This document shows, in pieces, positions 35,970-45,157 of a DNA stretch of 64,000 bases. Origin of the DNA: Flavobacterium nitrogenifigens (GTDB lineage Bacteria > Bacteroidota > Bacteroidia > Flavobacteriales > Flavobacteriaceae); contig NZ_QJRI01000182.1 of the NCBI RefSeq assembly GCF_003254565.1, forward strand, positions 124,001 through 188,000. The letters are read 5' to 3'. The position numbers and the translations under genes were made by a program. A model generated the notes under the pieces. That model made no database searches. It worked only from the letters and a program-made list of their open reading frames with translations, and was not told where the DNA came from. Positions within the stretch are counted from its first letter, which is position 1. Each line of letters opens with the position of its first letter.

Positions 35970-36989
35970 ATGGTAAAGATATATACAGAACAAAGCTTTT
36001 TGAAAGAGAATAATAGAAAAAGAATATTTCCTTTATTATTTGATATGGCTTATCAGCCAAATAATAATAATGCAATATCAAATTTTATTTTAACAGATTC
36101 TCTTTCTCAAGCAGATGTTGCAATTTTTCCTTTAGATGTTGTTTCTTTTTTAAAAAACGATAAAAGCAATTTTTTTCATAATTGGATTGCAAAAATGTCA
36201 CAAAATAAAATACCAATTTGGATTTATACAGCAGGCGATTTTGGATTTACTTTTAAGAATGAAAATGTTTTGACTTTTAGAATGGGAGGTTTTAATTCGA
36301 AGTTGCCAATTAATACTTGCATATTGCCTTCCTTTGTGAATGATCCGTATAATAAAATTTTAAAAAACGATTTTTTTGTACTTCCCAAAAAAGAAAGTCC
36401 AACTATTGGTTTTGTAGGCAATGCAAACGGTTCTTTTTCTAAGTTCCTTAAAGAGTTTATTCTTTATTTAAAAAGGGGGATCATTAATTTAAGATATGGA
36501 TATCCAGAAGATCATCATCCTTTTTATCCAGCAAGTAAAAAAAGATATAAACTTCTCTATAAAATTCAAAAAGATAAAAGAATTCAAAGTGATTTTATTT
36601 TTAGAGATAAATATAGAGCAAGAAATGAAAATAAAGAGAAAACAACATTTGAGTTTTTTAAAAATATTCAGGATAATTTATATACTTTTTGCCTGCGGGG
36701 AAATGGAAATTTTTCTGTTCGATTTTATGAAGTATTGATAATGGGTAGGATTCCTGTTTTGATTAATACTGATGTAAGGCTTCCATTAGAAGATTTAATT
36801 GACTGGAATAAACACTGTGTGATAGTTTCAGAAGATTCGATAATTCAAGACTTATTAAACTTTCATTCTTCTAAAACAGAATTAGAACTTGAAGAAATAC
36901 AAACGAATAATCGAAAATTAGTATTGGAAAGATTAAACAGGGTCGATTATTTTGTTCAAATTAGTAATAAATATTTGGAAAGTAAATGA
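35970..36989 (+). CDS. Exostosin-like (GT47-type) glycosyltransferase
   Basis: This protein (339 aa) has the layout of bacterial exostosin-family proteins: KIYTEQSFLKENNRKRIFP at the start, an internal IPIWIYTAGDFGF, SPTIGFVGNANGSFSKF, and the most characteristic part NLYTFCLRGNGNFSVRFYEV followed by MGRIPVLINTDVRLPLED, which corresponds to the exostosin R-x-E / G-x-I-P-V region. Members of this group transfer sugars to glycan chains. It overlaps the next gene by 4 bases (ATGA). The sugar is unknown. Confidence 0.75.
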   Translation: MVKIYTEQSFLKENNRKRIFPLLFDMAYQPNNNNAISNFILTDSLSQADVAIFPLDVVSFLKNDKSNFFHNWIAKMSQNKIPIWIYTAGDFGFTFKNENVLTFRMGGFNSKLPINTCILPSFVNDPYNKILKNDFFVLPKKESPTIGFVGNANGSFSKFLKEFILYLKRGIINLRYGYPEDHHPFYPASKKRYKLLYKIQKDKRIQSDFIFRDKYRARNENKEKTTFEFFKNIQDNLYTFCLRGNGNFSVRFYEVLIMGRIPVLINTDVRLPLEDLIDWNKHCVIVSEDSIIQDLLNFHSSKTELELEEIQTNNRKLVLERLNRVDYFVQISNKYLESK

Positions 36990-37981
36990 AGTTTTCTCTA
37001 ATTATCTGTACTTATATGCGTCCTGAGCCGTTATTAAAATTGTTAATTTCGGTTCAAAATCAAGTTTTATGTCCAAATGAAATTTTAATTATTGATGGAT
37101 CGCTTAATGACAGAACGAAACTTGCCCTTGATAATAAGGAATTCAAAAATTTAAAATATTTTTTAGTTTCGGATCAAGAAAGAGGATTAACGAAACAGCG
37201 TAATTTTGGAATTTCCAAATTAGATCCTACCAATGATATTGTATGTTTTTTGGATGATGATATTATCCTTGAACCTAATTATTTTCAAAATTTATTAAAC
37301 ACATACCTTTTATTTCCTGAAGCATTAGGAGCAGGAGGCTATATTGCTAATGAAATAAAGTGGGACATCATTCCTGAAAATTATAAGTTTAAGAGTAATG
37401 AATTTTATTATGATGGATGGAAACGAAAAGATGGAAGTCGTTTTGTCCTAAGAAAAAAACTGAATTTAGACAGTAATACTTCTCCAGGATTTTCACCTAA
37501 TTTTTCTCATGGGAGAAGTGTCGGATTTTTACCTCCAAGCGGTAAGATCTACGAATCAGAACAATTAATGGGGGGAGTCTCATCTTTCAGAAAATCAGTA
37601 TTCAAAGAATTTTCATTTTCAACTTATTTTGAAGGGTATGGTTTATATGAAGATGCAGATTTTTGTTTAAGATTGGCTAAAAAAGGGAAATTATACCTTA
37701 ATACAGAAGCAAAGTTAAATCATTATCATGATCCTGCGGGTAGACCTAACCAGTTTCACTACGGTAAAATGGTAGTAAGAAATGGATGGTATGTTTGGCG
37801 AACAAAAAATCCTAATCCAATTTTGAAAGATCGTTTGAAATGGAATGCTATTACATTTTTATTGATTTTGATACGATTTACAAATGTGATTAATGGAGTT
37901 GAAAAAAAAGCAGCCTTTATAGAAGCCATAGGACGAGTTGTTGGATGCTTTAGTTTAATTTTAAACAAACCTAAAAAGTAA
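36986..37981 (+). CDS. Family 2 glycosyltransferase
   Basis: GT2 enzyme (331 aa): KFSLIICTYMRPEPLLKLL, LIIDGSLNDRTKLALD, RGLTKQRNFGISKLDPTND, and the metal motif CFLDDDIILEPNYF. FEGYGLYEDADFCLRLAKKGK is the catalytic-base region of GalNAc- or rhamnosyl-type GT2 enzymes. A C-terminal hydrophobic segment may be a membrane anchor. The overlap with the exostosin-like gene suggests that the two act in sequence. Confidence 0.88.
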   Translation: MKFSLIICTYMRPEPLLKLLISVQNQVLCPNEILIIDGSLNDRTKLALDNKEFKNLKYFLVSDQERGLTKQRNFGISKLDPTNDIVCFLDDDIILEPNYFQNLLNTYLLFPEALGAGGYIANEIKWDIIPENYKFKSNEFYYDGWKRKDGSRFVLRKKLNLDSNTSPGFSPNFSHGRSVGFLPPSGKIYESEQLMGGVSSFRKSVFKEFSFSTYFEGYGLYEDADFCLRLAKKGKLYLNTEAKLNHYHDPAGRPNQFHYGKMVVRNGWYVWRTKNPNPILKDRLKWNAITFLLILIRFTNVINGVEKKAAFIEAIGRVVGCFSLILNKPKK

Positions 37982-37982
37982 A

Positions 37983-38963
37983 ATGAAAACAAAAATTTAC
38001 ATTTATGGACTTTGTAATATATTCTATGATGCATATTATATTCAAGGACTAAATGAGGTTTATAAGAATTTTGAGTTTAATGTGTCAAAGTTTCCAGCAT
38101 TTAGTCAAGGAACATTTGCTGTAATTATTGAAGAAGGAAATCAATCAAAAAAAATAATTATAGATTCAAGAGATTCTAGTGAAATTAGCACACCAGAACT
38201 TGAATGGTGCGATGTTTACGGAAAAATAAATTATAACAGTAAGGACCTGCCGGTTACTTATGAAAAAAAAATAGTTCGTATTGGTCCGAGTTTTGGGGTT
38301 AGAATCTGGAATTTAATTGAAACATTGTATTTTTTAACTCTCAATTTTGTTAAGTTTAGAAAGAACATTAAAAATAAAAAAGAGTTTATAGCAAATTATT
38401 GGAGACAATATAAAAGACTGGAATTAAAAAAATATCAATATGTAAAATCTTCTTTGAATGAAATCTTTTTTATGAATTCAATTTGGAAAAAAGAAAATGA
38501 AACGAATGAGAATAGAGCTTTATTTATTGAAACATGTAAAAAAAAATCGAATCTTATTTTTGAAGGAGGCTTTGCCGCTAGAACTAATGGAGACAATTTA
38601 GGTTTCGATAAATTAGTTTATTCAAAAAAAATTCCGCTTAATATTTATATCGAAAAAATTAAAAACTCTGCATTTGTATTCAATACACCAGCCGTTCTTT
38701 CTTGCCATGGTTGGAAATTAGGAGAATTTTTAGCTCTTGGGAAAGCAATTATCACAACTCATCATTATAATGAGTTGCCTGCAGATTTAGAGAATGAAAA
38801 GCATGTTTTATATATTAGAAACGAAGACGAGTTACAAAAAAGTATTAAAAAATTGATGCATGATCCAACTTTTAAGCATAGTTTAGAATTGGAAAGCCGA
38901 GATTATTTTGAAAAATATTTAGCTCCTCAAAAAGTTATTTTAAGATTACTAGAAAGAAGCTAG
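37983..38963 (+). CDS. Putative GT-B-type glycosyltransferase, poorly characterised
   Basis: This protein (326 aa) has a GT-B-like C-terminal part: LIFEGGFAARTNGDNLGFD, YIEKIKNSAFVFNTPAVLSC, HGWKLGEFLALGKAIITTHH and PADLENEKHVLYIRNEDELQ. These match the donor-domain order of GT4-like or glycan-modifying enzymes, where a small loop precedes an ExxALGK-type Glu. The N-terminal half (KIYIYGLCNIFYDAYYI) is unusual. It lies between GT2 and GT4 genes with 1-2 base spacing on either side, so it is very likely part of the same assembly pathway. Confidence 0.6.
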   Translation: MKTKIYIYGLCNIFYDAYYIQGLNEVYKNFEFNVSKFPAFSQGTFAVIIEEGNQSKKIIIDSRDSSEISTPELEWCDVYGKINYNSKDLPVTYEKKIVRIGPSFGVRIWNLIETLYFLTLNFVKFRKNIKNKKEFIANYWRQYKRLELKKYQYVKSSLNEIFFMNSIWKKENETNENRALFIETCKKKSNLIFEGGFAARTNGDNLGFDKLVYSKKIPLNIYIEKIKNSAFVFNTPAVLSCHGWKLGEFLALGKAIITTHHYNELPADLENEKHVLYIRNEDELQKSIKKLMHDPTFKHSLELESRDYFEKYLAPQKVILRLLERS

Positions 38964-38964
38964 A

Positions 38965-40083
38965 ATGAATTTTTTAATAATAACACATGTAAATCACATT
39001 CATAAAGATGATCAATATTTTGGTTATGGGCCATATATTGGAGAAATGAATATTTGGTTGAAATATGTAAATAAAGTAACAATTGTTGCTCCATTAAAAA
39101 ATGGAAATATTTCGCCTATTGATCTATCCTACCAGTGCGACAATATAGATTTTAGAAATGTTCCGGATTTTAGTTTTACATCATTAAAAAGCAGAATAAT
39201 ATCAATTTATAAATTACCGATTATTTTCTGGAATATCTATATGGCAATGAGAAAAGCAGATCATATTCATTTAAGATGCCCAGGGAATATGGGATTGATA
39301 GCTTGTTTTGTTCAAATTCTATTTCCAAATAAAATAAAAACTGCTAAATATGCTGGTAACTGGGATCCAAATAGCAAACAACCTTGGACATATAGATTAC
39401 AGAAGTATTTGTTAAAAAATACTTTCTTGACCAAAAAGATGACAGTTTTAGTTTACGGTGATTGGAAAAATCAATCAAGAAATATCAAATCTTTTTTTAC
39501 TGCCACTTACTCTGATTCTGAAAAAGAGATAATTGATAAAAGTTTTGTTAATCTCTATTTTAAGTTGCTTTTTGTTGGAAGTTTAGTGGATGGGAAAAGA
39601 CCTTTGTATGCAATAAAATTGATTGAAGGCTTAATTAAAAAAGGTTACAATGTTATATTAGATCTATATGGAGATGGTTTGGAAAAAAAAAATCTTGAAA
39701 ATTACATTCAGACTAACAATTTAGAGAAATATATTTTCTTAAAAGGAAATCAAAATAGAGAAACTTTAAAAAATGCTTATAAAGAAAGTAATTTTGTTGT
39801 ATTGCCATCAAAAAGTGAAGGCTGGCCCAAAGCAATTGCAGAAGGGATGTTTTGGGGATGTGTCCCAATTGCTACTAAAGTTTCGTGCGTTCCATCGATG
39901 TTAGATTTTGGGAATAGAGGAATTATGTTAGAGATGAATTTAGATATAGATTTAAATCAAATTGCGAAAATAATTGAAAATGAAGGAACGTTTACGAAGA
40001 AAAGCAAATTAGCTTTAAATTGGTCGCAAAAATATACAAGTGATATTTTCGAAAAAGAAATTAAAGCATTGTTGCAAGTATGA
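38965..40083 (+). CDS. Family 4 glycosyltransferase, GT-B fold
   Basis: GT4 enzyme (372 aa): N-terminal HINHIHK-type opening with GYGPYIGEMNIWLKYVNKV, middle HLRCPGNMGLIACFVQILFP, then FVGSLVDGKRPLYAIKLIEG, LDLYGDGLEKKNLENYI, and the donor motif PSKSEGWPKAIAEGMFWGCV. It ends with a 4-base overlap with the next GT4 gene. The sugar is unknown. Confidence 0.9.
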   Translation: MNFLIITHVNHIHKDDQYFGYGPYIGEMNIWLKYVNKVTIVAPLKNGNISPIDLSYQCDNIDFRNVPDFSFTSLKSRIISIYKLPIIFWNIYMAMRKADHIHLRCPGNMGLIACFVQILFPNKIKTAKYAGNWDPNSKQPWTYRLQKYLLKNTFLTKKMTVLVYGDWKNQSRNIKSFFTATYSDSEKEIIDKSFVNLYFKLLFVGSLVDGKRPLYAIKLIEGLIKKGYNVILDLYGDGLEKKNLENYIQTNNLEKYIFLKGNQNRETLKNAYKESNFVVLPSKSEGWPKAIAEGMFWGCVPIATKVSCVPSMLDFGNRGIMLEMNLDIDLNQIAKIIENEGTFTKKSKLALNWSQKYTSDIFEKEIKALLQV

Positions 40084-41168
40084 GAATCGTACAAATAATA
40101 GATTCCTTAGAAACTGGAGGAGCAGAAAGAATGGCGGTGAATTATGCCAACGCACTTTCGGAGAAAGTTGAATTTTCGGGTCTAATAGCAACTCGTAAAG
40201 AAGGTTTGCTTTTAGATTATTTAGATGAAAAAGTGTCATATTCATTTTTGAAAAAAAAATCAAGTATTGATCCAAAAGCACTTTCTAGGTTAATTAGCTA
40301 TCTAAAAAGGAATAAAGTAGAAATAATTCATGCCCATAGTTCGTCATTTTTTATTGCTACTTTAGCTAAAATTTTTGTTCCAAAGGTTAAAATTATATGG
40401 CATGATCATTTCGGTGTTTCTCAAGATTTAGATTCTAGAAAAAGCTTGATATTGAAAATAGCGTCATTTTTATTTCTAGGAATTATTTCAGTAAATGATT
40501 ATTTGAAAAAATGGGCTCTAGATTATTTACATTGCCCAAATGTTTCTTACTTCCCTAATTTTATACTAGAATCAGTAGATTCGTTAAGTAATTTTAAACT
40601 AAAAGGAATTGATGGTAGAAGAATAGTTTGCGTTGCCAATTTGCGTCCACAAAAAAATCATGAACTATTGATAAATGGAGCGGAAGTACTTCATCAAAAA
40701 TTCCCAGAATGGTCATTTCATTTAATTGGTAAAGATTTTCATGATGACTATAGTAAAAATCTTGTAGAAAAAGTAAAAGATCTTCAGCTTACTGAAACAG
40801 TATTTTTCTATGGAGAGATGAATAACACACAAAATTTACTTAGACAATCTAAAATTGCTGTTTTGACCTCTCACTCGGAGGGACTTCCTTTAGCTGTTTT
40901 GGAATATGGATTGTCGAGCTTACCAGTTGTTGCAACTGATGTTGGGGAAGTAAAAAAAATCATACAATCTCCACAAGAAGGTTTATTGATAGAATCAAAT
41001 AATTTAGAACAATTTATAAAAGCTGTTGAATATTTGATAGAACAAGAAGAAACGAGAAAAATAATGGGGGAAAAGCTGTTTTCTATAGTTGAACAGAATT
41101 TTAGTAAAAAATCAATTTTGAACGGGTATATCGCATGGTTGAAATCTTTGACTACTTTTGCGAAATAA
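40080..41168 (+). CDS. Family 4 glycosyltransferase, GT-B fold
   Basis: GT4 enzyme (362 aa): VQIIDSLETGGAERMAVNYA is the classic N-terminal loop, followed by EIIHAHSSSFFIATLAKIF and WHDHFGVSQD. The donor half shows VCVANLRPQKNHELLINGAE, FHLIGKDF, and TSHSEGLPLAVLEYGLSSLP. The gene overlaps the preceding GT4 by 4 bases and precedes the ligase/polymerase by 15 bases. The sugar is unknown. Confidence 0.92.
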   Translation: MRIVQIIDSLETGGAERMAVNYANALSEKVEFSGLIATRKEGLLLDYLDEKVSYSFLKKKSSIDPKALSRLISYLKRNKVEIIHAHSSSFFIATLAKIFVPKVKIIWHDHFGVSQDLDSRKSLILKIASFLFLGIISVNDYLKKWALDYLHCPNVSYFPNFILESVDSLSNFKLKGIDGRRIVCVANLRPQKNHELLINGAEVLHQKFPEWSFHLIGKDFHDDYSKNLVEKVKDLQLTETVFFYGEMNNTQNLLRQSKIAVLTSHSEGLPLAVLEYGLSSLPVVATDVGEVKKIIQSPQEGLLIESNNLEQFIKAVEYLIEQEETRKIMGEKLFSIVEQNFSKKSILNGYIAWLKSLTTFAK

Positions 41169-41183
41169 ACCTTTATTTATTAA

Positions 41184-42524
41184 ATGAAAAACATAAAATT
41201 TAATTATACACTATTAATTATTCTGCATATTGTAATAGCATTTGCCGTTTTTGTGCTTCCTTTTTTGTCCAAAATTTATGCTTTTCTGATTCCAATTATT
41301 GGTGCTTTTTTTGTTTTTAAAAATAAAAACAAAAACAATGAAGTATTGTATGTCAGTGCCTATTTGGTAGGGGTTGAGGTTTTTTTAAGAATGACGGAGG
41401 GGAATTTTAACAATGAGTATGTTAAATATTTAGTCATTTTTTTTATGATTTGCGGTATGATTTTTAGCAATTTTTCTAAAAATGCTTTCATATATTCATT
41501 TTTTTTGATATTGCTACTGCCGGCTGTTTTAATTACTACAGAAACAACAAACTTTGATATTAATATTAGAAAAATTTTGGCTTTTAATTTGTCTGGTCCT
41601 TTTTGTTTAGCTATATGTGCAACTTATATGATTAATAGAAAGATTGTATTTAATGAGCTACAGAATATATTAAAATCAATTGGTTTTCCTATAATAACAA
41701 CTACCATATATTTGTTTTTATACACACCAAGCATAAAAGAGGTTGTCACAGGAACTCAATCAAATTTTGCAACTTCAGGAGGGTTTGGTCCTAATCAAGT
41801 TTCTACGATATTAGGATTAGGAATATTTGTTTTTTTTACGCAATTAATTTTATTTTCAAAAACTAAAAAAGATATTTTTATTAATGGAAGCCTACTTATT
41901 TTCATAAGTTATAGAGGTATTGTGACTTTTTCAAGAGGAGGGGTTTTCACTGCAATAGCAATGATTATTTGTCTTTTTGCCGTTGTTTATTATTTCTCTA
42001 ACGCTAGAGGGAAGAGTAAATTTATTATCGTTTTTGTTTTAACGGGTTTAATGTCTATTGCAATATGGACTTATAGTTCCTTACAAACACATGGGCTTAT
42101 TGAGAAAAGATATGCCAATAAAGACGCTCGTGGGAGAGAGAAAAAAGATCGTTTAGGGGGTCGAGAAGAAGTTATGAATGCAGAAATAAATTTGTTTTTG
42201 AATAATCCTATTTTTGGTGTCGGAGCAGGAATGAGTAAATATGAGAGAGTTGAAGAATTAGGACAGGAAGTAGCTTCACATAGTGAAATTACAAGGCTAG
42301 GTGCAGAACATGGAGTATTTGGCGTATTTGCATTTTTAATTCTTTTTTTTACGCCAATTGTGAGTTATAAAAATAACAAGCAGCATTTGTATTTTCTATC
42401 ATTTTTTATATTTTGGCTTTTAACAATAAATCATGCAGCAATGCGAATTGCCGCTCCTGCTTTTGTATACGCACTATGCCTTCTTTCAGTTCAAATAAAA
42501 ATCCCGGAAGAAACACAAAATTAA
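41184..42524 (+). CDS. O-antigen ligase/polymerase family membrane protein (WaaL/Wzy-like)
   Basis: Polytopic membrane protein (446 aa, about 10-12 helices). The large periplasmic loop carries GREEVMNAEINLFLNNPIFG, VGAGMSKYERVEE, and SHSEITRLGAEHGVFGVFAF, the signature of the WaaL/Wzy (O-Ag_polymerase) family, where an arginine and His act on undecaprenyl-linked glycan. FGPNQVSTILGLGIFVFF is also family-like. Since wzm/wzt export is encoded and no wzx flippase was seen, a ligase role for the ABC-exported polymer is at least as likely as polymerase. The two cannot be told apart by sequence. Confidence 0.85.
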   Translation: MKNIKFNYTLLIILHIVIAFAVFVLPFLSKIYAFLIPIIGAFFVFKNKNKNNEVLYVSAYLVGVEVFLRMTEGNFNNEYVKYLVIFFMICGMIFSNFSKNAFIYSFFLILLLPAVLITTETTNFDINIRKILAFNLSGPFCLAICATYMINRKIVFNELQNILKSIGFPIITTTIYLFLYTPSIKEVVTGTQSNFATSGGFGPNQVSTILGLGIFVFFTQLILFSKTKKDIFINGSLLIFISYRGIVTFSRGGVFTAIAMIICLFAVVYYFSNARGKSKFIIVFVLTGLMSIAIWTYSSLQTHGLIEKRYANKDARGREKKDRLGGREEVMNAEINLFLNNPIFGVGAGMSKYERVEELGQEVASHSEITRLGAEHGVFGVFAFLILFFTPIVSYKNNKQHLYFLSFFIFWLLTINHAAMRIAAPAFVYALCLLSVQIKIPEETQN

Positions 42525-42548
42525 TAGATTAGTTATATTTTTTTACGA

Positions 42549-42556
42549 TACATTTG
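42549..42556 (+). promoter_or_regulatory. Candidate -7 box TACATTTG before the WcaJ-like gene
   Basis: TACATTTG is an exact TAnnTTTG match, 32 bases before the ATG of the next gene and in the only noncoding gap of that area. No TTG lies at the usual -33 distance. Confidence 0.4.
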
Positions 42557-42588
42557 CTTTGCCCTAACCAAATTAAAACCTACAAGTG

Positions 42589-43983
42589 ATGTTGTCAAAA
42601 AAGAAAATGCATTTCGAAATTTCGGAAAGGAAGATATTACTCCTTACTTTCGATGCTGTTTTTATTTTATTTGCTTTATATCTATTAAGCGCAATCTTTG
42701 ATTATCATTATTTCACCTTTGATTTGAGTAGCTCGCTAAGTATACTTTTATTAATCAGCTATCTTTATGCTTTTGGCTTAATATTCGAAATCTATAATCT
42801 ACAGGTAGCAAGCAATCATCTTCAGATTCTGCAGAATGTCGTTTTTACCGCTACGGCTACTGTTTTGGCTTATTTGTTTACTCCTGTTCTCTCTCCTGTA
42901 CTTCCAAAACAAAGATTAGTAATAGTAATATTTTATTTTGCAATACTAATTACATTATTGCTTTGGCGTTTGTTTTATTGCTACTTTTTAGCCTCTCATA
43001 GATTTTCTCAAAATGTTGTTTTGATTTGCGATCAGAGTGAAGTTGAGAAATTGGTTTTAGGATTGGAAAATGTAGACCCCCATTATAAAATTATTAGCTT
43101 TGTTAACTCCGATTCTATCGCTGATGAAATTTTAGATTTTCATTATGTAAGTGAAATAAAGAAAGAAGATTTAGAACGTTTTGTATTTACGCATAATGTC
43201 TCAGAAATTGTCATTGCTTCTCAAAAAACAGATGGAATTACTCCCGATTTGTACCAACAATTGCTTCATTTATTGGAATCGGGGATTAGTATACGCGAAT
43301 ATACTCAGGTTTATGAAAGCAAAACACAGCGAATACCAGTTCACTATATAGAACGAGATTTTTATAGATTTTTTCCTTTTAGCAGAAGTAATAGTAATAA
43401 ATTATATTTATTTTTTGTCCGATTTGTAGAACTTATATTCTCTATTGTTGGACTTTTGATTAGTCTAATTTTTATTCCGATAATTTTTGTTTGTAACCTT
43501 TTTGCTAATAAAGGAAGTCTTTTTTACACTCAAGAAAGAGTAGGTAAAAATGGAATCGTTTTTAAGATTTATAAGTTTAGAACTATGACTGAGGATTCGG
43601 AAGCGAATGGGGCTGTTTTTGCGACTCATAATGATAAAAGAGTTACCCCGTTTGGTAAATTTATGCGAAAGTCTAGAATTGATGAATTTCCTCAATTTAT
43701 TAATGTTTTAAAAGGAGATATGGGTGTAATTGGCCCAAGACCTGAGCGTCCTTTTTTTGTTGAAGAAATTGCTGCCGTAATGCCTTTTTATGCAACGCGC
43801 CACGTAATTAAACCAGGACTTACGGGTTGGGCACAGGTTAACTATTCTTATGGAGAATCGATCGACGAAAGTTTGATAAAGCTTCAGTACGATTTGTATT
43901 ATATCAAACACAGAAGTATATTCCTCGATTTGAGTATTACCTTCAAAACCATTACTACGGTTTTATTCTATAGAGGTCAATAA
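42589..43983 (+). CDS. Polyprenyl glycosylphosphotransferase (WcaJ/EpsE-like)
   Basis: This initiating hexose-1-phosphate transferase (464 aa from the ATG; a GTG precedes it) has four to five N-terminal membrane helices, a soluble CoA-binding-like part (about 140-250) and the conserved catalytic tail: FRTMTEDSEANGAVF, RKSRIDEFPQFINVLKGDMG, IGPRPERPFFVEE and KPGLTGWAQVNYSYGESIDE. It loads the first sugar, commonly glucose, galactose or a HexNAc derivative, on undecaprenyl phosphate. It is the last gene of the + block; the stop lies 4 bases from the stop of a convergent gene. It is the second initiating enzyme in the window. Confidence 0.92.
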   Translation: MLSKKKMHFEISERKILLLTFDAVFILFALYLLSAIFDYHYFTFDLSSSLSILLLISYLYAFGLIFEIYNLQVASNHLQILQNVVFTATATVLAYLFTPVLSPVLPKQRLVIVIFYFAILITLLLWRLFYCYFLASHRFSQNVVLICDQSEVEKLVLGLENVDPHYKIISFVNSDSIADEILDFHYVSEIKKEDLERFVFTHNVSEIVIASQKTDGITPDLYQQLLHLLESGISIREYTQVYESKTQRIPVHYIERDFYRFFPFSRSNSNKLYLFFVRFVELIFSIVGLLISLIFIPIIFVCNLFANKGSLFYTQERVGKNGIVFKIYKFRTMTEDSEANGAVFATHNDKRVTPFGKFMRKSRIDEFPQFINVLKGDMGVIGPRPERPFFVEEIAAVMPFYATRHVIKPGLTGWAQVNYSYGESIDESLIKLQYDLYYIKHRSIFLDLSITFKTITTVLFYRGQ

Positions 43984-43987
43984 TGTT

Positions 43988-45124
43988 TTAGATTATAATT
44001 GGAATTGGTTTTTTGTTGCGAATTCCAGTTCGCACTAAAACCACTCCGCTTGTAATAATCAATGGTAAAGTGATAAAGAAATGTGCTTTATTAATTAGGA
44101 ATAAAAAGTAAATCACTAAAAGCACAAAGTTAATTAGTGAAAATCTATAAGTCCATAGTTTGTTTTTGAAAATAGAAAACAAAACTAAAAGCAACAAAAG
44201 TGGACTAAAAAGTAATACGTTATAATTCATCGCCAATTCTTGGTGGAATGAATAAAATCCCATAATCACGAAGAATATCCCAATTAAAGATAGAATTAAA
44301 AAATAGATTTTATCTACTGTTTTGTTTCTGGCAAATATTACAAAAAGTAGAATAAAAAGATATGTATAGATATTGTTCCACCAAGATTTTGGTGTTTCTT
44401 TTGTAAACTCTAATAAAGTTTTGCTTTTGGCAGCAAGAGGTTTATTCTGGAAAGTAGTTTTATCTAAACTGTTTTTCAATTCAAAAGGAAGAAAAATTCT
44501 GGTTCCCATTTGATCCACTTTCGTTCCAAAAATAATACTGGTGCCCAATTGATCGTAAAAATGGCCATCAAAATAAGGGAATAAGATAGAACGATAAGTT
44601 TTGTCTGTATCTTCTTTCTTGATAATTACATTTTCGCCTAAAGTTTTATTCACCACATCAACAACCATCGAAGTGCAGTTTCTATCGATGAATTTATAAG
44701 TGTAATAACGCTCTTCAGAATCTAAAACTGCATTTAACTGGTTGAAAAGTTTTTGTTTTAAATCTTGAGAGATTAGTAATTCCTGCTCATAAATACTTCT
44801 TTTCTCATAAGTGTATTCATTAAAAAAATCTGCATACGAATGCACTGTTGCAAAATATTGCAAATCTCCTTTAGCGAACTTTAGAACAAAATTAGGAGTT
44901 CTAAAATCGAAAGTTCCATAATTGTAAACAACGTCAAAATTGTTTGCTGGATCAGAAACCCTTATTCCTGTATGTCCGAAATAAGAATACGTTTCATTTC
45001 CAAGACCGCAAGTCAAAATACTTATTTTAGCATCTTTCGATAAAGCCAAACTTTGGCTGAAACCAATAAAACCGGTTAAGAATAATAGAATAAAAAGTGC
45101 TTTTTTGAACATGACAGTTTTCAT
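43988..45124 (-). CDS. DUF4105 / Lnb-N-like membrane protein
   Basis: This exported protein (378 aa) has a signal-like N terminus (FKKALFILLFLTGFIGFSQS), then ILTCGLGNETYSYFGHTGIR, and TYKFIDRNCTSMVVDVVN with the likely catalytic Cys. This matches the DUF4105 domain, related to the N-terminal part of the lipoprotein N-acyltransferase Lnb. Four to five helices follow from about residue 250 to the C terminus. In Gram-negative Bacteroidetes its role is not established to my knowledge. ATGs at residues 1 and 5 are both possible. It lies 33 bases downstream of the PorV/PorQ-like gene and is probably co-transcribed with it. Confidence 0.8.
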   Translation of the reverse strand: MKTVMFKKALFILLFLTGFIGFSQSLALSKDAKISILTCGLGNETYSYFGHTGIRVSDPANNFDVVYNYGTFDFRTPNFVLKFAKGDLQYFATVHSYADFFNEYTYEKRSIYEQELLISQDLKQKLFNQLNAVLDSEERYYTYKFIDRNCTSMVVDVVNKTLGENVIIKKEDTDKTYRSILFPYFDGHFYDQLGTSIIFGTKVDQMGTRIFLPFELKNSLDKTTFQNKPLAAKSKTLLEFTKETPKSWWNNIYTYLFILLFVIFARNKTVDKIYFLILSLIGIFFVIMGFYSFHQELAMNYNVLLFSPLLLLLVLFSIFKNKLWTYRFSLINFVLLVIYFLFLINKAHFFITLPLIITSGVVLVRTGIRNKKPIPIII

Positions 45125-45157
45125 GATTTAAAATTTTAAATGTTTTATGGTTTCTTA

